Shown piece after piece: positions 44,211 to 53,531 of a stretch of DNA of 64,000 nt. The notes under the pieces were generated by a model, which saw only the letters and a program-made list of their open reading frames with translations, was not told where the DNA came from and did not search any database. Position numbers and translations under genes: made by a program. Numbering within the stretch: position 1 is the stretch's first letter; each line of letters starts with the position of its first letter. Source of the stretch: 62-47 sp051954235. Its GTDB lineage: Bacteria > Pseudomonadota > Alphaproteobacteria > Rhizobiales > Xanthobacteraceae. Location: positions 1 to 64,000 of the forward strand of contig JBQCHY010000022.1 in the NCBI GenBank assembly GCA_051954235.1, given 5' to 3'.

Positions 44211-45563
44211 TCAGCGATGGAAGAATTCGGCGATCACGGTGGCGCCGAGGAAAGTACCGGCCGCGGCGGTCAACGACACTACCACGATGCGCCAGCTCAA
44301 TTGCTTGAAGATCGGCACATCCTTGGCGACCGAGAAACCGGCGAGCGCCAGCACCGGCGTGGTGAACGCCAGGAAGTTCAGCTTGTCGACCGACGCGATC
44401 ATCGCGTTGGAGAACGGCAACAGGCCGGGAACGCCGAGCACGGTGGTGACGATCACCAGCACGAAGATGTGCGGTATCTTCTTCAAGAGGCTCGATAGCA
44501 CATGAACCAACAGCGCAACCCCCAGCACGATCACGAGGCCGATCATCGACGTCATCACCGGAACATGATAGGTCAGCGTGTTGCCGATCAGCACACCGAT
44601 AGCAACGATGATCCAGGCCAGCAGCGAGTCCGGAAAGCCGAATGCCCCGTGGCCGCCATGGGTCTCGCCGGCGCTGGCGACGGTCGGAGCCATTTCACCG
44701 GTCTTGAAGTTCGAGAACCGTCCGAGCACCGGCTCCAGTCTGTCGTAAAGCCACGAGCAGGCCGGCAGCGAGAGGAACAGCGCGAAGTAGAACCCCAGCA
44801 CGGCCGTCATCAGGTTTGCCGCCGAGGCAATCGCCGTCAGGTCCTTGACCATCTCGGGCGGGCTCTGGCCGTTGATGGCGCCGATCGCCGCCGCCATCAT
44901 GCTGCCCGATCCGACGCCGGCGCCCATCGCCAGCGAGCGCGGATCGAAGATGTGCAGGCTGGCGATGAAGCCGGCCAGCAACGCGATGAACAACGCGCCA
45001 AGCACGGTACCGGTGATATACTCGGCCAGCACACCGCGCCCTTCCGGCGAGTTCATGCCGTATTTCTCGCCGATGATCACCAGGTTGCCTTCACGGCCAA
45101 TGGAGAACGTCGCGCCCACCGCTTCGCGCTTCACCCCCAATAGCAGAGCGAGCGGGAGACCGAGCGCCAAGGTGCCGAAGGTGTGGCCGAACTCCTGGAA
45201 CAGCAGCGCCCAACCGGCCTGCCGCACCGCCGGCAATGCGCCGCCAACGGTGAAGCCCATTTTCACGATGAACAGGATGAGGCCGGCGTTGAGCAACTGC
45301 CCGGCGAAGGTTTGCAGACCGAGGCCGATCCGCAGCGATGACGGCAGGTAGGGCGACGCGATGCCCCAGGCTGCCGCAAGCAGCAGCGCCCACACCATGG
45401 GCTGAAGCAGAACCTTGCCCGGACCCACCTGAAACTGCACGACGCCGATGATTTCGGCGAGCAGAACGACGAGTGCGACGCCGATGAAAATCTTGACCTT
45501 GTCGGCGGTGCCGCGGCCCGCCGGTTCGCTGAGTGGTTCGATGGAGGCCGAAGCCGTGGTCAT
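44211..45563 (-). CDS. DUF3100 membrane protein, probable transporter
   Basis: 450-residue integral membrane protein with about eleven to twelve helices and no signal peptide. Conserved-looking parts: MGFTVGGALPAVRQAGWALLFQEFGHTFG, FSIGREGNLVIIGEKYGM and GAGVGSGSMMAAAIGAI. I recognise the DUF3100 family, whose substrate is not established to my knowledge. Position as first gene of an operon with an M20 hydrolase and serine deaminase, opposite a LysR gene, suggests uptake of an N-acyl amino acid or peptide-like compound. Confidence 0.78.
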   Translation of the reverse strand: MTTASASIEPLSEPAGRGTADKVKIFIGVALVVLLAEIIGVVQFQVGPGKVLLQPMVWALLLAAAWGIASPYLPSSLRIGLGLQTFAGQLLNAGLILFIVKMGFTVGGALPAVRQAGWALLFQEFGHTFGTLALGLPLALLLGVKREAVGATFSIGREGNLVIIGEKYGMNSPEGRGVLAEYITGTVLGALFIALLAGFIASLHIFDPRSLAMGAGVGSGSMMAAAIGAINGQSPPEMVKDLTAIASAANLMTAVLGFYFALFLSLPACSWLYDRLEPVLGRFSNFKTGEMAPTVASAGETHGGHGAFGFPDSLLAWIIVAIGVLIGNTLTYHVPVMTSMIGLVIVLGVALLVHVLSSLLKKIPHIFVLVIVTTVLGVPGLLPFSNAMIASVDKLNFLAFTTPVLALAGFSVAKDVPIFKQLSWRIVVVSLTAAAGTFLGATVIAEFFHR

Positions 45564-45726
45564 GAATGCGCTCCTCTATATCTGATTAGTCATTACCGAG
45601 CAGCGGGTGCTTTAAGCCCTGCATTTCAACTCCCGTACGCCAGCTTGTTCCGAAATGCGGTCTTGCATCAATGACAGCGGAATGAGATTATCGTTGCGTT
45701 TTTATCAACAGTCTGGGCGGCCCGGC
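45564..45726. promoter_or_regulatory. Divergent control region of DUF3100 operon and LysR gene
   Basis: 163 bp between the two divergent starts. LysR regulators usually bind such intervals and control both sides. The stretch 45640-45720 is less GC-rich than the genes; no palindrome could be assigned with confidence as operator. Confidence 0.4.
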
Positions 45727-46677
45727 ATGATCCGTCTCGACAAGGACAAACTGGAAGCGCGCCGCCTGCGTTATTTCATGCAGGTGCTCGAGATCGGCTC
45801 CGTGCGTGGCGCAGCCGGCGCATTGGGCATGGATGCTTCCGCTGTCAGCCGGGCGATGAGTTTGCTCGAAGCGGAATGCGGCGCGCAGCTTTTCGAACGA
45901 CGCGGTCGCGGCATCGTCCCCACCGACGCCGGCCATTTACTGGCGGGTTACATTCGGCGTCAGCACAGCGAAAAGCAAAGCCTGCTGGCGCAGCTCGACA
46001 GCATCCGCAAAGTCGAAACCGGCCATGTCGAACTGGTCACCGGCGAAGGCTACATCGATTGGCTGATGCGGCGTCCGCTCAGCCGCTTCATGCGAACGCA
46101 TCCCAAGATCGCCATCGATCTTCGCATCGACAGCACTGACGGGATCATCGAGCGTATTCTCGACGAGCGGGCGCATATCGGAATCCTGTTCAATCCGCCG
46201 CGGAACGAACAGCTTCACTCGCATTACGCATGGCCGCACCCTATCCAGACCCTGGTGCTGCGCACGCACCCGCTGGCACAGGCGAGCGGCCCGCTGCGGC
46301 TATCAGATCTGCTGCCCTACGCCGGCGCCACCTTGCATCAGGACTTCGGGCTTCGTCAGCATATTCAGGCGGCCGAACTCAGCGAAGGCACCAAGCTCAC
46401 CTTCTCATTCACGACCACCTCCTTCGATGCGCTCGGGCACTTCGTCCTGGCCGGACTCGGCTATTCGCTGGTGTCACGGCTTCCCATGACACTTACGGAT
46501 GCCGCGAAAGTCATTTCGCTGCCGATGAAGAGTTCGCTGCTACATCGTGGCCGCTCCCACGTCATCACCCGCCAGGGACGCACGCTGCCGCCCGCGGCGG
46601 CGGAACTGCTGCGCATCATCGTCGGCGACATGAAACAGCCGAGCCGCAGTGCATCACGCGCTGCTACGCGAGGCTAA
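45727..46677 (+). CDS. LysR-family transcriptional regulator
   Basis: 316 residues with an N-terminal winged helix-turn-helix (YFMQVLEIGSVRGAAGALGMDASAVSRAMSLLE, ending in ERRGRGIVPTDAG) and a periplasmic-binding-like effector domain. Divergent from the DUF3100-M20-sdaA operon, its likely target. The ATG at 45727 with GGGCGG upstream is preferred; ATG 45682 is an alternative. The 219-bp spacer to the next gene has no further gene. Confidence 0.87.
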   Translation: MIRLDKDKLEARRLRYFMQVLEIGSVRGAAGALGMDASAVSRAMSLLEAECGAQLFERRGRGIVPTDAGHLLAGYIRRQHSEKQSLLAQLDSIRKVETGHVELVTGEGYIDWLMRRPLSRFMRTHPKIAIDLRIDSTDGIIERILDERAHIGILFNPPRNEQLHSHYAWPHPIQTLVLRTHPLAQASGPLRLSDLLPYAGATLHQDFGLRQHIQAAELSEGTKLTFSFTTTSFDALGHFVLAGLGYSLVSRLPMTLTDAAKVISLPMKSSLLHRGRSHVITRQGRTLPPAAAELLRIIVGDMKQPSRSASRAATRG

Positions 46678-46896
46678 CGGCTATCTGCATCAGCCGCCCG
46701 GTCTACCATTGGCATCGGTGCAATCGTGCTATCGCATCCGAACAATATCGGCTCGCAAATGGCCCTCGCGGCGACGGTCGGTTGGGAGCGATATTCGCAG
46801 CAAAACGCGCAGGAAAGCCGGCCAAGACTTGTCACTGCGCGGCAAGTCCGCTATCTTAATAAAATTCGCTCCTGAGAATTTGATACTGAATAGAGA

Positions 46897-47724
46897 ATGA
46901 ACGTCGAGAAGCCCGCCAAGCAGGTGAACGCGCTCTCGCGCGGGATCGCCATTCTGCGCTATCTCGACGCGCAGGGTGAGCCGGTCGGCGTAGTGCAGAT
47001 CGCCCGCGACCTGAAAATCAACGCCTCGACCTGCTTCAACCTGTTGCGCACGCTGGTCCACGAACGGCTGGCGATCTTCGATGCCGCGACGAAAAAATAC
47101 TCGCCCGGCCTCGGCGTGCTGGCGCTGGCGCATGCGGCGCTCAAGCAGGACGGTCCGATCCGGCTGCTTCATCCGCAGATCGAGCAGATCGCCAAGACGC
47201 ACAACGTCACCGCGATGCTCTGGCAACTGACGTCGCCGGACCGGGCGATGGTGGTCGACCTGGCGGAAGCCTCGACGCCGCTGCGCGTGCAATTCACCAT
47301 AGGGCAACGGTTACCTTCGTTGATCGGCGCGCTCGGACGCTGCTTTGCCGGGCATCTGAACTTGTCGAAGGCCGAAGTCAAAGTGATGTTCAAGGAACTG
47401 CGGTGGCAAAATGCGCCGACGTTCGAGCAGTACTGGTCCGAGGTCGAGGAGGCGCGGCGCACTGGCTTTGCCGTCGATATCGGCCGCTACAATCGCAACT
47501 TCACCACCGTCGCCGCGCCCATTCTGACGAGCAGCGGCGAAGCGACGATGGCGATCTCCGCCATCACGTTCTCCGGAGATCTCGATCGTCTGCGCATGCT
47601 GCGTCTCGCGGCGGACCTCAAGCGCGTCACCGGGGAGGCTTCGAACGCGCTTGGCTACAGCGGATCGCCGACAGCGGCGAAAGCCGCACCGGCCGGCCGC
47701 AGCAAGACAGCTCCTCGGAAATAG
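46897..47724 (+). CDS. IclR-family transcriptional regulator
   Basis: 275 residues: N-terminal winged helix (VNALSRGIAILRYL, VVQIARDLKINASTCFNLLRTL) and C-terminal effector domain (GRYNRNFTTVAAPI, AISAITFSG). IclR proteins usually sense small catabolites. It ends 7 bp from the last gene of the long acyl-CoA/Liv operon on the other strand, so it is a candidate regulator of it, though convergent. A Lys/Ala-rich tail closes the protein. Confidence 0.88.
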   Translation: MNVEKPAKQVNALSRGIAILRYLDAQGEPVGVVQIARDLKINASTCFNLLRTLVHERLAIFDAATKKYSPGLGVLALAHAALKQDGPIRLLHPQIEQIAKTHNVTAMLWQLTSPDRAMVVDLAEASTPLRVQFTIGQRLPSLIGALGRCFAGHLNLSKAEVKVMFKELRWQNAPTFEQYWSEVEEARRTGFAVDIGRYNRNFTTVAAPILTSSGEATMAISAITFSGDLDRLRMLRLAADLKRVTGEASNALGYSGSPTAAKAAPAGRSKTAPRK

Positions 47725-47731
47725 CGGACCA

Positions 47732-48475
47732 CTACCGCGCTTTGAGATAACGCGCGATCGTCTCGCGCACGCCGGGGCGATTGAAATTCTCATGCATCAA
47801 CGGTGCGAGCCGGGCGATCCGCGCCTGAATATCCGATCCTTCGCGCATGGCCTTCGCTTTCCGTCCGATCTGAAGTGCCTCGATCCGGTCGCGATAGAAT
47901 GCCGAGCGCTCCGCGACGCCCTCGATGAAAGAAGCAGCCGGAACGATATCCGAGATCAATCCCAGCGAGCGCGCTTCCACGGCATCGAGCAATCGCCCGG
48001 TGGCGCAAAGCTGAAAGGCAACGGCTTCGGAGACTTTCTCTTCCAGCGCCGCCTGCACCATCACGGGATACATATTGAAGCGGATTTCCGGAAGACCGAA
48101 GGCCAGATTGTCGGCCGCGATCGCGAGGTCGCACATCGAAGCGATCAAGACACCCGCCCCCAGCGTGCGTCCATGAATGGCGGCGATCACCGGCCGAGGC
48201 GACGTCGCCAGACTTGTGACGATCGCCTTGAGCCCCTCCTCCTGCCGCTCGAGATACTCGCCGCCTTGCAGGAACTCCGCGATGTCGGCGCCCGCGGAAA
48301 ACCCTGCGTTGCCGCGACCTTCGATTAGGACCAGCTTCATATCATCGGCTGTACGCACGGCATCGGCCAGCGCGACCATCATCCCCGCCGTCAGCGCGTT
48401 GGCCTTCTCGGCGCGATCGATGGTAATCGACCGGATGCCGTCGCGATCTTCCCAGCGAACGAATTGATCGGTCAT
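47732..48475 (-). CDS. Enoyl-CoA hydratase/isomerase family protein (crotonase fold)
   Basis: 247 residues with the crotonase oxyanion segments GFSAGADIAEF and GRTLGAGVLIASMCDLAIAA, and LPEIRFNMYP, which keeps a Glu at the position of catalytic Glu144 of mitochondrial hydratase. The second catalytic Glu is not obvious. Start at MTDQFVRWEDRD, overlapping the livM stop by 4 bp. It is last in the eleven-gene minus-strand run. Confidence 0.87.
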   Translation of the reverse strand: MTDQFVRWEDRDGIRSITIDRAEKANALTAGMMVALADAVRTADDMKLVLIEGRGNAGFSAGADIAEFLQGGEYLERQEEGLKAIVTSLATSPRPVIAAIHGRTLGAGVLIASMCDLAIAADNLAFGLPEIRFNMYPVMVQAALEEKVSEAVAFQLCATGRLLDAVEARSLGLISDIVPAASFIEGVAERSAFYRDRIEALQIGRKAKAMREGSDIQARIARLAPLMHENFNRPGVRETIARYLKAR

Positions 48476-49470
48476 CGCGCTGCGACCTCCGCCGCACCGC
48501 GGCGAAACCGCCACGCCTGTCGCGCACGCCTGAAAGCTCCAATCAGACCGTCAGGCGCAAAGCGTATCACCACCACCAGCAGCACGCCGAAGACCAGCAG
48601 ATGCACGCCGGGAAGCGATCCGCCGAGGGAATGCCGCAGCCATTCTCCCGCCGGCACCAGCAACAGCGGACCAACGACTGGCCCCCAAACCGTTCCCGTT
48701 CCGCCCACCACCGTCAGCAGAATGATCTGAATGACGATATTGATGCCGGCGAAGGTGTGCGGCTCGACGTACTGTAGATACTGCGCATAGAACGTGCCGC
48801 CGAACGCCGTCAGCGCCGCGCTGATCGCCATCGCCAGCATCTTGTATTTGAGGACAGGCACGCCGATGGCGTGCGCCGCACGCTCGTTGTCGCGAACGGC
48901 GCGCAGGTAAAGACCGATCTTGGTGTGATACAGCCACATCGACAGCGCGAGCGCGATGATCACCTGAATCAGGATCACCACATAATAGGTGGTGTCGGAC
49001 CTGAATTGATACATCGCGGGCGTGCCCCGCACCGGCAAGGTCAGACCGCGGCTGGCGCCGAGAAAATCGATCGACGAGATCGCGAGAAACCCCAGCATCG
49101 CCAGCGCGATGGTGACAAGCGCGAACGACAGCGGCGGCAACTCGTAGCGGAACGACAGCCAGGCGATGAAAACGCCGATCGCGGCCGCCAGCGCCGCGCC
49201 CGCGAACATCCCGATCCATGGCGATATGCCGAAATGGAGCGAAAGCAGCGTCGTCGTATAGGCACCCGCCGCGAGGAACAGACTGTGTCCGATACAGAAC
49301 TGCCCGGCGATGCCACCGACCAGATTCCAGGCGATGCACAGGTGAACGAACAGCAGCGTCAGGATCGCCATGTTGGTCCATCCCGAAGACATCGCCAGCG
49401 GCGCCAATGCCACCGCGAGAAAGGCGATCCAGGGCAACACGGCCGACGACGAAAGACGTGTCTCGCGCAT
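48472..49470 (-). CDS. livM: Branched-chain amino acid-type ABC permease LivM
   Basis: Second inner-membrane permease of a Liv-type importer, 332 residues, about nine helices. Motifs: WNLVGGIAGQFCIGHSLFLA near the N terminus, GLYLRAVRDNERAAHAIGVP (the cytoplasmic ATPase-docking loop) and LTVVGGTGTVWGPVVGPLLL. The reading from MRETRLSS overlaps livH by one base (TGATG) and the following gene by 4. Confidence 0.9.
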   Translation of the reverse strand: MRETRLSSSAVLPWIAFLAVALAPLAMSSGWTNMAILTLLFVHLCIAWNLVGGIAGQFCIGHSLFLAAGAYTTTLLSLHFGISPWIGMFAGAALAAAIGVFIAWLSFRYELPPLSFALVTIALAMLGFLAISSIDFLGASRGLTLPVRGTPAMYQFRSDTTYYVVILIQVIIALALSMWLYHTKIGLYLRAVRDNERAAHAIGVPVLKYKMLAMAISAALTAFGGTFYAQYLQYVEPHTFAGINIVIQIILLTVVGGTGTVWGPVVGPLLLVPAGEWLRHSLGGSLPGVHLLVFGVLLVVVIRFAPDGLIGAFRRARQAWRFRRGAAEVAAR

Positions 49471-50336
49471 CAGTGCTCTCCCATCAGGCCGTGCGGACGG
49501 AACAGCAGCACCAGAACCAGAATCGCGTAGGGGATCATCGCGCCGACCGTGCCGCCGTAAAGCAGGCTGCCGAGACTTTCGGAAACGCCGATGATCGCAC
49601 CCGCGATCATCGATCCGGCGAAGCTGCCGAGCCCGCCAATCACCATGACGATGAGTGCGATCAACGTGAAATCGAGGCCCATCGCCGGCGTCAGCGTAAA
49701 CTGCGCCACGATGATCGCACCGGTCAGGCCCAACAACCCGATGCCGATGCCGAAAGCGATGGCTTGAATCCGATCGATGCGAATACCCATCAAGGCGGCC
49801 GCATCGCTGTTCTGCGTGATGGCGCGCACTTGCCGGCCGAAGTCGGTTCGCATCAGAACGACATAGAGAATCGCGGCCAGCACCACCGCGAGCAGCGATC
49901 CGACCAGCAATGGCCACGGCATGGTCAGCGGCGGAATGACGAGATTCTTGTTTGAAAGAACCGTCGGCACGCTGAGGTAATCGCCGCCGAACACCATCAG
50001 CAGAAAATTCTCCTGAACGAAAACCAGCCCGAGCGTGAGTTGCGCGCCCGCAAGGACGCCGGCGGCAAGCACCGGTTGGATCAGGCGGCGAAACATCAGG
50101 AAGCCGAGCAGAAAGAAGCCGAAGAACAACAGCGGCGCGGCCGCATAGGCATCGAGCGCGAAGGACTGATAAAGCGCCAGCGCGCCGTACATGGCGAGCG
50201 CCATGAAGTCGCCATGCGCGAAATTCAGAAGCCCGCCGACGCTGAAGATCAACGTCATCGACAGCGCGATCAGGGCGTAGATCGCCCCCATCTGCAATCC
50301 CTGCACCGTCGCCTGCAACAGCACCTCACCTGACAT
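49470..50336 (-). CDS. livH: Branched-chain amino acid-type ABC permease LivH
   Basis: First permease subunit, 288 residues with about eight helices. Typical motifs: GLQMGAIYALIALSMTLIFS at the N terminus, GLLNFAHGDFMALA, RQVRAITQNSDAAALMGI and GGLGSFAGSMIAGAIIG. It lies 7 bp after livF in the transcript order and overlaps livM by one base. Confidence 0.93.
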   Translation of the reverse strand: MSGEVLLQATVQGLQMGAIYALIALSMTLIFSVGGLLNFAHGDFMALAMYGALALYQSFALDAYAAAPLLFFGFFLLGFLMFRRLIQPVLAAGVLAGAQLTLGLVFVQENFLLMVFGGDYLSVPTVLSNKNLVIPPLTMPWPLLVGSLLAVVLAAILYVVLMRTDFGRQVRAITQNSDAAALMGIRIDRIQAIAFGIGIGLLGLTGAIIVAQFTLTPAMGLDFTLIALIVMVIGGLGSFAGSMIAGAIIGVSESLGSLLYGGTVGAMIPYAILVLVLLFRPHGLMGEH

Positions 50337-50343
50337 CAGATCC

Positions 50344-51051
50344 TCACAAGCGTCCGAGATAGGCTTTGCGGGTGGCGGGATCGTGCGCCAGATCGCTGGA
50401 AGCGCCGGTCAGGACGATCTTGCCGTTTTCAATGACGTAGCCGCGGTTCGACACCGCGAGCGACAGCTTCACATTCTGCTCGGCAAGCAGAATGGTCAGT
50501 CCGTCCGCATTCAGCTTGCGCAACGCTCCGTAGGTTTCCTGCACCAGCAGTGGCGAGAGGCCCAGCGACGGCTCGTCGAGAATGAGCAGCTTCGGCTGCG
50601 CCATCAGCCCGCGCCCGATCACCAGCATCTGCTGCTCGCCGCCGGACATGGTCGCGGCCTTCTGGTCGCGCCGCTCCGCAAGGCGCGGAAACAGATCGAA
50701 AATGCGTTCCAGCGTAGCTTCACGATATGGCCGCGCGCGCGGATGCACGCCGCCCAGCATCAGGTTCTCCCACACCGTCATGCGCGGAAACACCATGCGC
50801 CCTTCCGGCACCAGCGCGATGCCGGCCGCCACCGCCCGCTCCGCGCCCTCGCCCGCAATCCCCGATCCCTCGAACGCAATGCGTCCGACGGTCGGACGAA
50901 TGAGGCCGGCGATGGTTTTCATCAGCGTGGTCTTGCCGGCACCGTTGACGCCGACAAGAGCGACAAGCTCACCCTTTTCGACGCGCAGATCGATACCGTG
51001 CAGAATGCTGATGCGACCGTAGCCGGATACAAGCCCCGAAATCTCAAGCAA
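50344..51051 (-). CDS. livF: Branched-chain amino acid-type ABC ATPase LivF
   Basis: 235-residue ATPase: Walker A GVNGAGKTTLM, signature MSGGEQQMLVIGRGL, Walker B LLILDEPSLGLSP, H-loop LAEQNV, all diagnostic for LivF. TTG start at 51051 with GAGGAG about seven to eight bases upstream, inside the end of livG (8-bp overlap). Confidence 0.94.
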   Translation of the reverse strand: MLEISGLVSGYGRISILHGIDLRVEKGELVALVGVNGAGKTTLMKTIAGLIRPTVGRIAFEGSGIAGEGAERAVAAGIALVPEGRMVFPRMTVWENLMLGGVHPRARPYREATLERIFDLFPRLAERRDQKAATMSGGEQQMLVIGRGLMAQPKLLILDEPSLGLSPLLVQETYGALRKLNADGLTILLAEQNVKLSLAVSNRGYVIENGKIVLTGASSDLAHDPATRKAYLGRL

Positions 51052-51808
51052 GCTCCAACTCCTCGCCGAGATAGATCTCGATTACCTTGGGATCGCGCAC
51101 CACATCCTCCGGCGCGCCCTCGATGATCTTGCGACCGGTGCCCATGACAACGATGCGATCGCTCAAGCTCATGATGACGTCCATGTTGTGTTCGACCACC
51201 AGGAAGGTGACGCCGCGATCGCGCAGGTTCTGGATCATGCGGATGACGTCCTGCGTCTCGGCCGGTCGGAGCCCGGCCATCACCTCGTCCAGCAGGATCA
51301 TCTGCGGCTGGGTCGCCATCGCCTTGCCGATCTCAAGCGCCTTCTGATCCGGCAGCGTCAGGTGGCGACAGGTCAGGTCCAGCTTGCCGTCGAGACGTAC
51401 CAGTTCGGCAATCGAGACCGCGACCTTGCGCGCTTCCGACATCGACAAGCGCACCAGCGCAGCCGCCGTCAGCGTCTCGCGCACCGTCAAACTTGGAAAC
51501 ACCTCCATGATCTGGAACGTGCGCGTCAGCCCGCGACGGCAGATCTCCTCCGGCGCTACGCCGTCGATTCGCTCGCCGCGAAACCGCACCTCACCGCTGG
51601 TTCTGCGCACGAAGCCCGATATCGCCTGGAAGAACGTGGTCTTCCCCGCCCCGTTGGGACCGATCAGACCGACGATCTCGCCTCGCTTCACGTCCAGCGA
51701 GACGTGGTCGACAGCCTTCAAGCCGCCGAACTGGACTGAGATGTCGACGGCGGAGAGCAGTATCTCACCGCCATCGGAACCGATCGAAGGCGCGTTGCTT
51801 TCGCTCAT
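51044..51808 (-). CDS. livG: Branched-chain amino acid-type ABC ATPase LivG
   Basis: 254 residues: Walker A GPNGAGKTTFFQAI, LivG-type GEEI-like segment PEEICRRGLTRTFQ, Walker B LLDEVMAGLRP, H-loop VVEHNMD. The signature motif is atypical: around ALEIGKAMATQPQ the sequence reads LPDQKALEIGKA rather than the usual LSxGxQ. It follows livK by 48 bp. Confidence 0.92.
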   Translation of the reverse strand: MSESNAPSIGSDGGEILLSAVDISVQFGGLKAVDHVSLDVKRGEIVGLIGPNGAGKTTFFQAISGFVRRTSGEVRFRGERIDGVAPEEICRRGLTRTFQIMEVFPSLTVRETLTAAALVRLSMSEARKVAVSIAELVRLDGKLDLTCRHLTLPDQKALEIGKAMATQPQMILLDEVMAGLRPAETQDVIRMIQNLRDRGVTFLVVEHNMDVIMSLSDRIVVMGTGRKIIEGAPEDVVRDPKVIEIYLGEELELA

Positions 51809-51856
51809 GAGTCCATCAGCCTGCGTCGGGTTGAGTCGTGTGTGACAGCGCGGTTG

Positions 51857-53086
51857 TTACTTCACGCCCTCGATGATCGGCTTGGCCGACGCTACCGCCT
51901 CCGGATAGACGGTATGCTTCGCGCCGTCCTTCCACTGCACGAAGATCGCGCTGGTGCCCGCCAAGGTACCGTCCTCGGCATAGTGCACATCGCCCGGAAT
52001 GATCGGCAGCACGATGGCCGGATCGCCGGCCTTGAATTTCAAAGCACGGAAAGCCGCATTCACTTTCACCGGATCGTCGGTGCCGGCATCCTCCAGCGCG
52101 CGGACCAGGAAACGTGCGGCCTGCACGCCGAACATGAAGCTCTGATCGAGCACTTTATCCGGATAGGCGGCGGTGCCTTTCTGCAACGCATCCTTCAGGC
52201 CAGGGAGCTTTCCATCCGCCGAATAGAACGCCAGCCCGAACGAACTGGTCAGCGTCTTCTCGGCGACTTCCTTGCCCAGCGTTCCCCACAACTTGTCGTC
52301 GCTGAAGCCCGCCGAGCCGCCGAGCCAGATCGGCGAGGTGTACCCAAGATTGAAGCGCGCCTTGTGCAGCAAGACGCCGTCCTGGAAATAGACCACGGAA
52401 ATGACGGCATCAGGCGCCAGGCTCTTCACCCGCAACACGATCGGCGTCATGTCCTTCACTGACGGCTCGACCGCGATCGACTCGAGAACCTTAATGCCCT
52501 GCGACGCTAGCGCGGCCGAAGCAGTTTTCGACACCACCTGACCGTAATCGTTGTTGGCGTAAGTAATGGCGACGGTGCCGATCTTGGCGCCCTTCGAAAT
52601 CAGCCATTTCACCGCATCGGCATAGGCTTTACCAAAACCTTCGGCGCTGATCGAAATGGTGGAGAAATACGGCGTGGTCGGAATCACCGTGGTCTGAAGG
52701 CCGACACCGCCGACCTGATAGCGATCCGCCACCGGCATGAAGGCCTGCGCTTCCGGCGTCGAATACGGCCCGAGAATGAAGGAGACTTTCTCCTCCGACA
52801 TCAACCGGCGCGCCTCGAGCGACGTCTTGGTCGGATCGGAGCCGTTATCCGCGATCACGAGGTTGATCTTGCCGCTGCCGAGGCTCTTGATGCCGCCGGC
52901 ATCGTTGGTGTTCTTCACCACCATCTCGATCCCACGCACGACGCTCAACCCGGTTTCCGCATAGCGCCCGGTGCGCGGCATCAACACGCCGATCTTGATG
53001 TCTTTCGCGAAACTGGGAGCGACCGACATCACGCCGGTCACCAGCGCCAGCACCCCAACTGCCGCCAACCGCGATAATCTGCTCAT
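51857..53086 (-). CDS. livK: Liv-type periplasmic substrate-binding protein
   Basis: Periplasmic receptor of the Liv importer, 409 residues. A signal peptide (LSRLAAVGVLALVTGVMSV...APSFAK) precedes DIKIGVLMPRTGRYAETGLSVV, the family N terminus. ATG at 53086 has GGAGG seven bases upstream; a TTG one codon earlier is ignored. Embedded among acyl-CoA genes, so the ligand is probably an organic acid rather than leucine; this is inference. Confidence 0.92.
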   Translation of the reverse strand: MSRLSRLAAVGVLALVTGVMSVAPSFAKDIKIGVLMPRTGRYAETGLSVVRGIEMVVKNTNDAGGIKSLGSGKINLVIADNGSDPTKTSLEARRLMSEEKVSFILGPYSTPEAQAFMPVADRYQVGGVGLQTTVIPTTPYFSTISISAEGFGKAYADAVKWLISKGAKIGTVAITYANNDYGQVVSKTASAALASQGIKVLESIAVEPSVKDMTPIVLRVKSLAPDAVISVVYFQDGVLLHKARFNLGYTSPIWLGGSAGFSDDKLWGTLGKEVAEKTLTSSFGLAFYSADGKLPGLKDALQKGTAAYPDKVLDQSFMFGVQAARFLVRALEDAGTDDPVKVNAAFRALKFKAGDPAIVLPIIPGDVHYAEDGTLAGTSAIFVQWKDGAKHTVYPEAVASAKPIIEGVK

Positions 53087-53141
53087 CAAGCATCCTCCGC
53101 TTGTTCATGCCGGGATTTGCCATCCCGGTCGTGGGAACGGT

Positions 53142-53531
53142 CTACACAACCAAGGTCAGCGTGCCGGAGATCACCGGCTCGCCGTGCTGATTTTCAATTG
53201 CGACGTCGTAGATTCCAGTAGCACCGTCGCGAAGCCGCCCGCGCGCCGACACCGTATCGTTCTCGCGCACCGGGCGCGTGAAGCGCACATCCAGCTTTGC
53301 CCCGTCCTGCGCCTCCGAACCATAGGTTGCACGCAACGATTGCCAGATCAGGTTGAGCGACAGCATGCCGTGCGCGATGATGCCGCGCATGGGCGTCGTC
53401 GCAGCGAACTCCGGATCGACATGAATTGGATTGAAGTCGTCGGTGATCTCCGCATAGAGGCGGATCGCCGGTCGATCTACAATCTTGCTGACACGCTCGA
53501 GTTCGGCTCGAATGTATTTGGACATGGTCAT
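53142..53531 (-). CDS. MaoC-family hydratase (ChsH1-like)
   Basis: 129-residue single hot-dog protein with the hydratase-2 catalytic motif DDFNPIHVDPEFAA (Asp and His) and GIIAHGMLSLNLI. The length equals that of mycobacterial ChsH1, the catalytic half of a steroid side-chain enoyl-CoA hydratase. The start used (MTMSKYIRA, 53531) overlaps the preceding gene by 4 bp; longer and shorter starts exist. It probably needs the neighbouring non-catalytic hot-dog protein as partner. Confidence 0.87.
   Translation of the reverse strand: MTMSKYIRAELERVSKIVDRPAIRLYAEITDDFNPIHVDPEFAATTPMRGIIAHGMLSLNLIWQSLRATYGSEAQDGAKLDVRFTRPVRENDTVSARGRLRDGATGIYDVAIENQHGEPVISGTLTLVV

Noticed and set aside
48472..49917. 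481-codon reading starting inside livH
   Set aside because: The first 149 codons are out of frame with LivH; the LivM product starts at 49470 with MRETRLSS.
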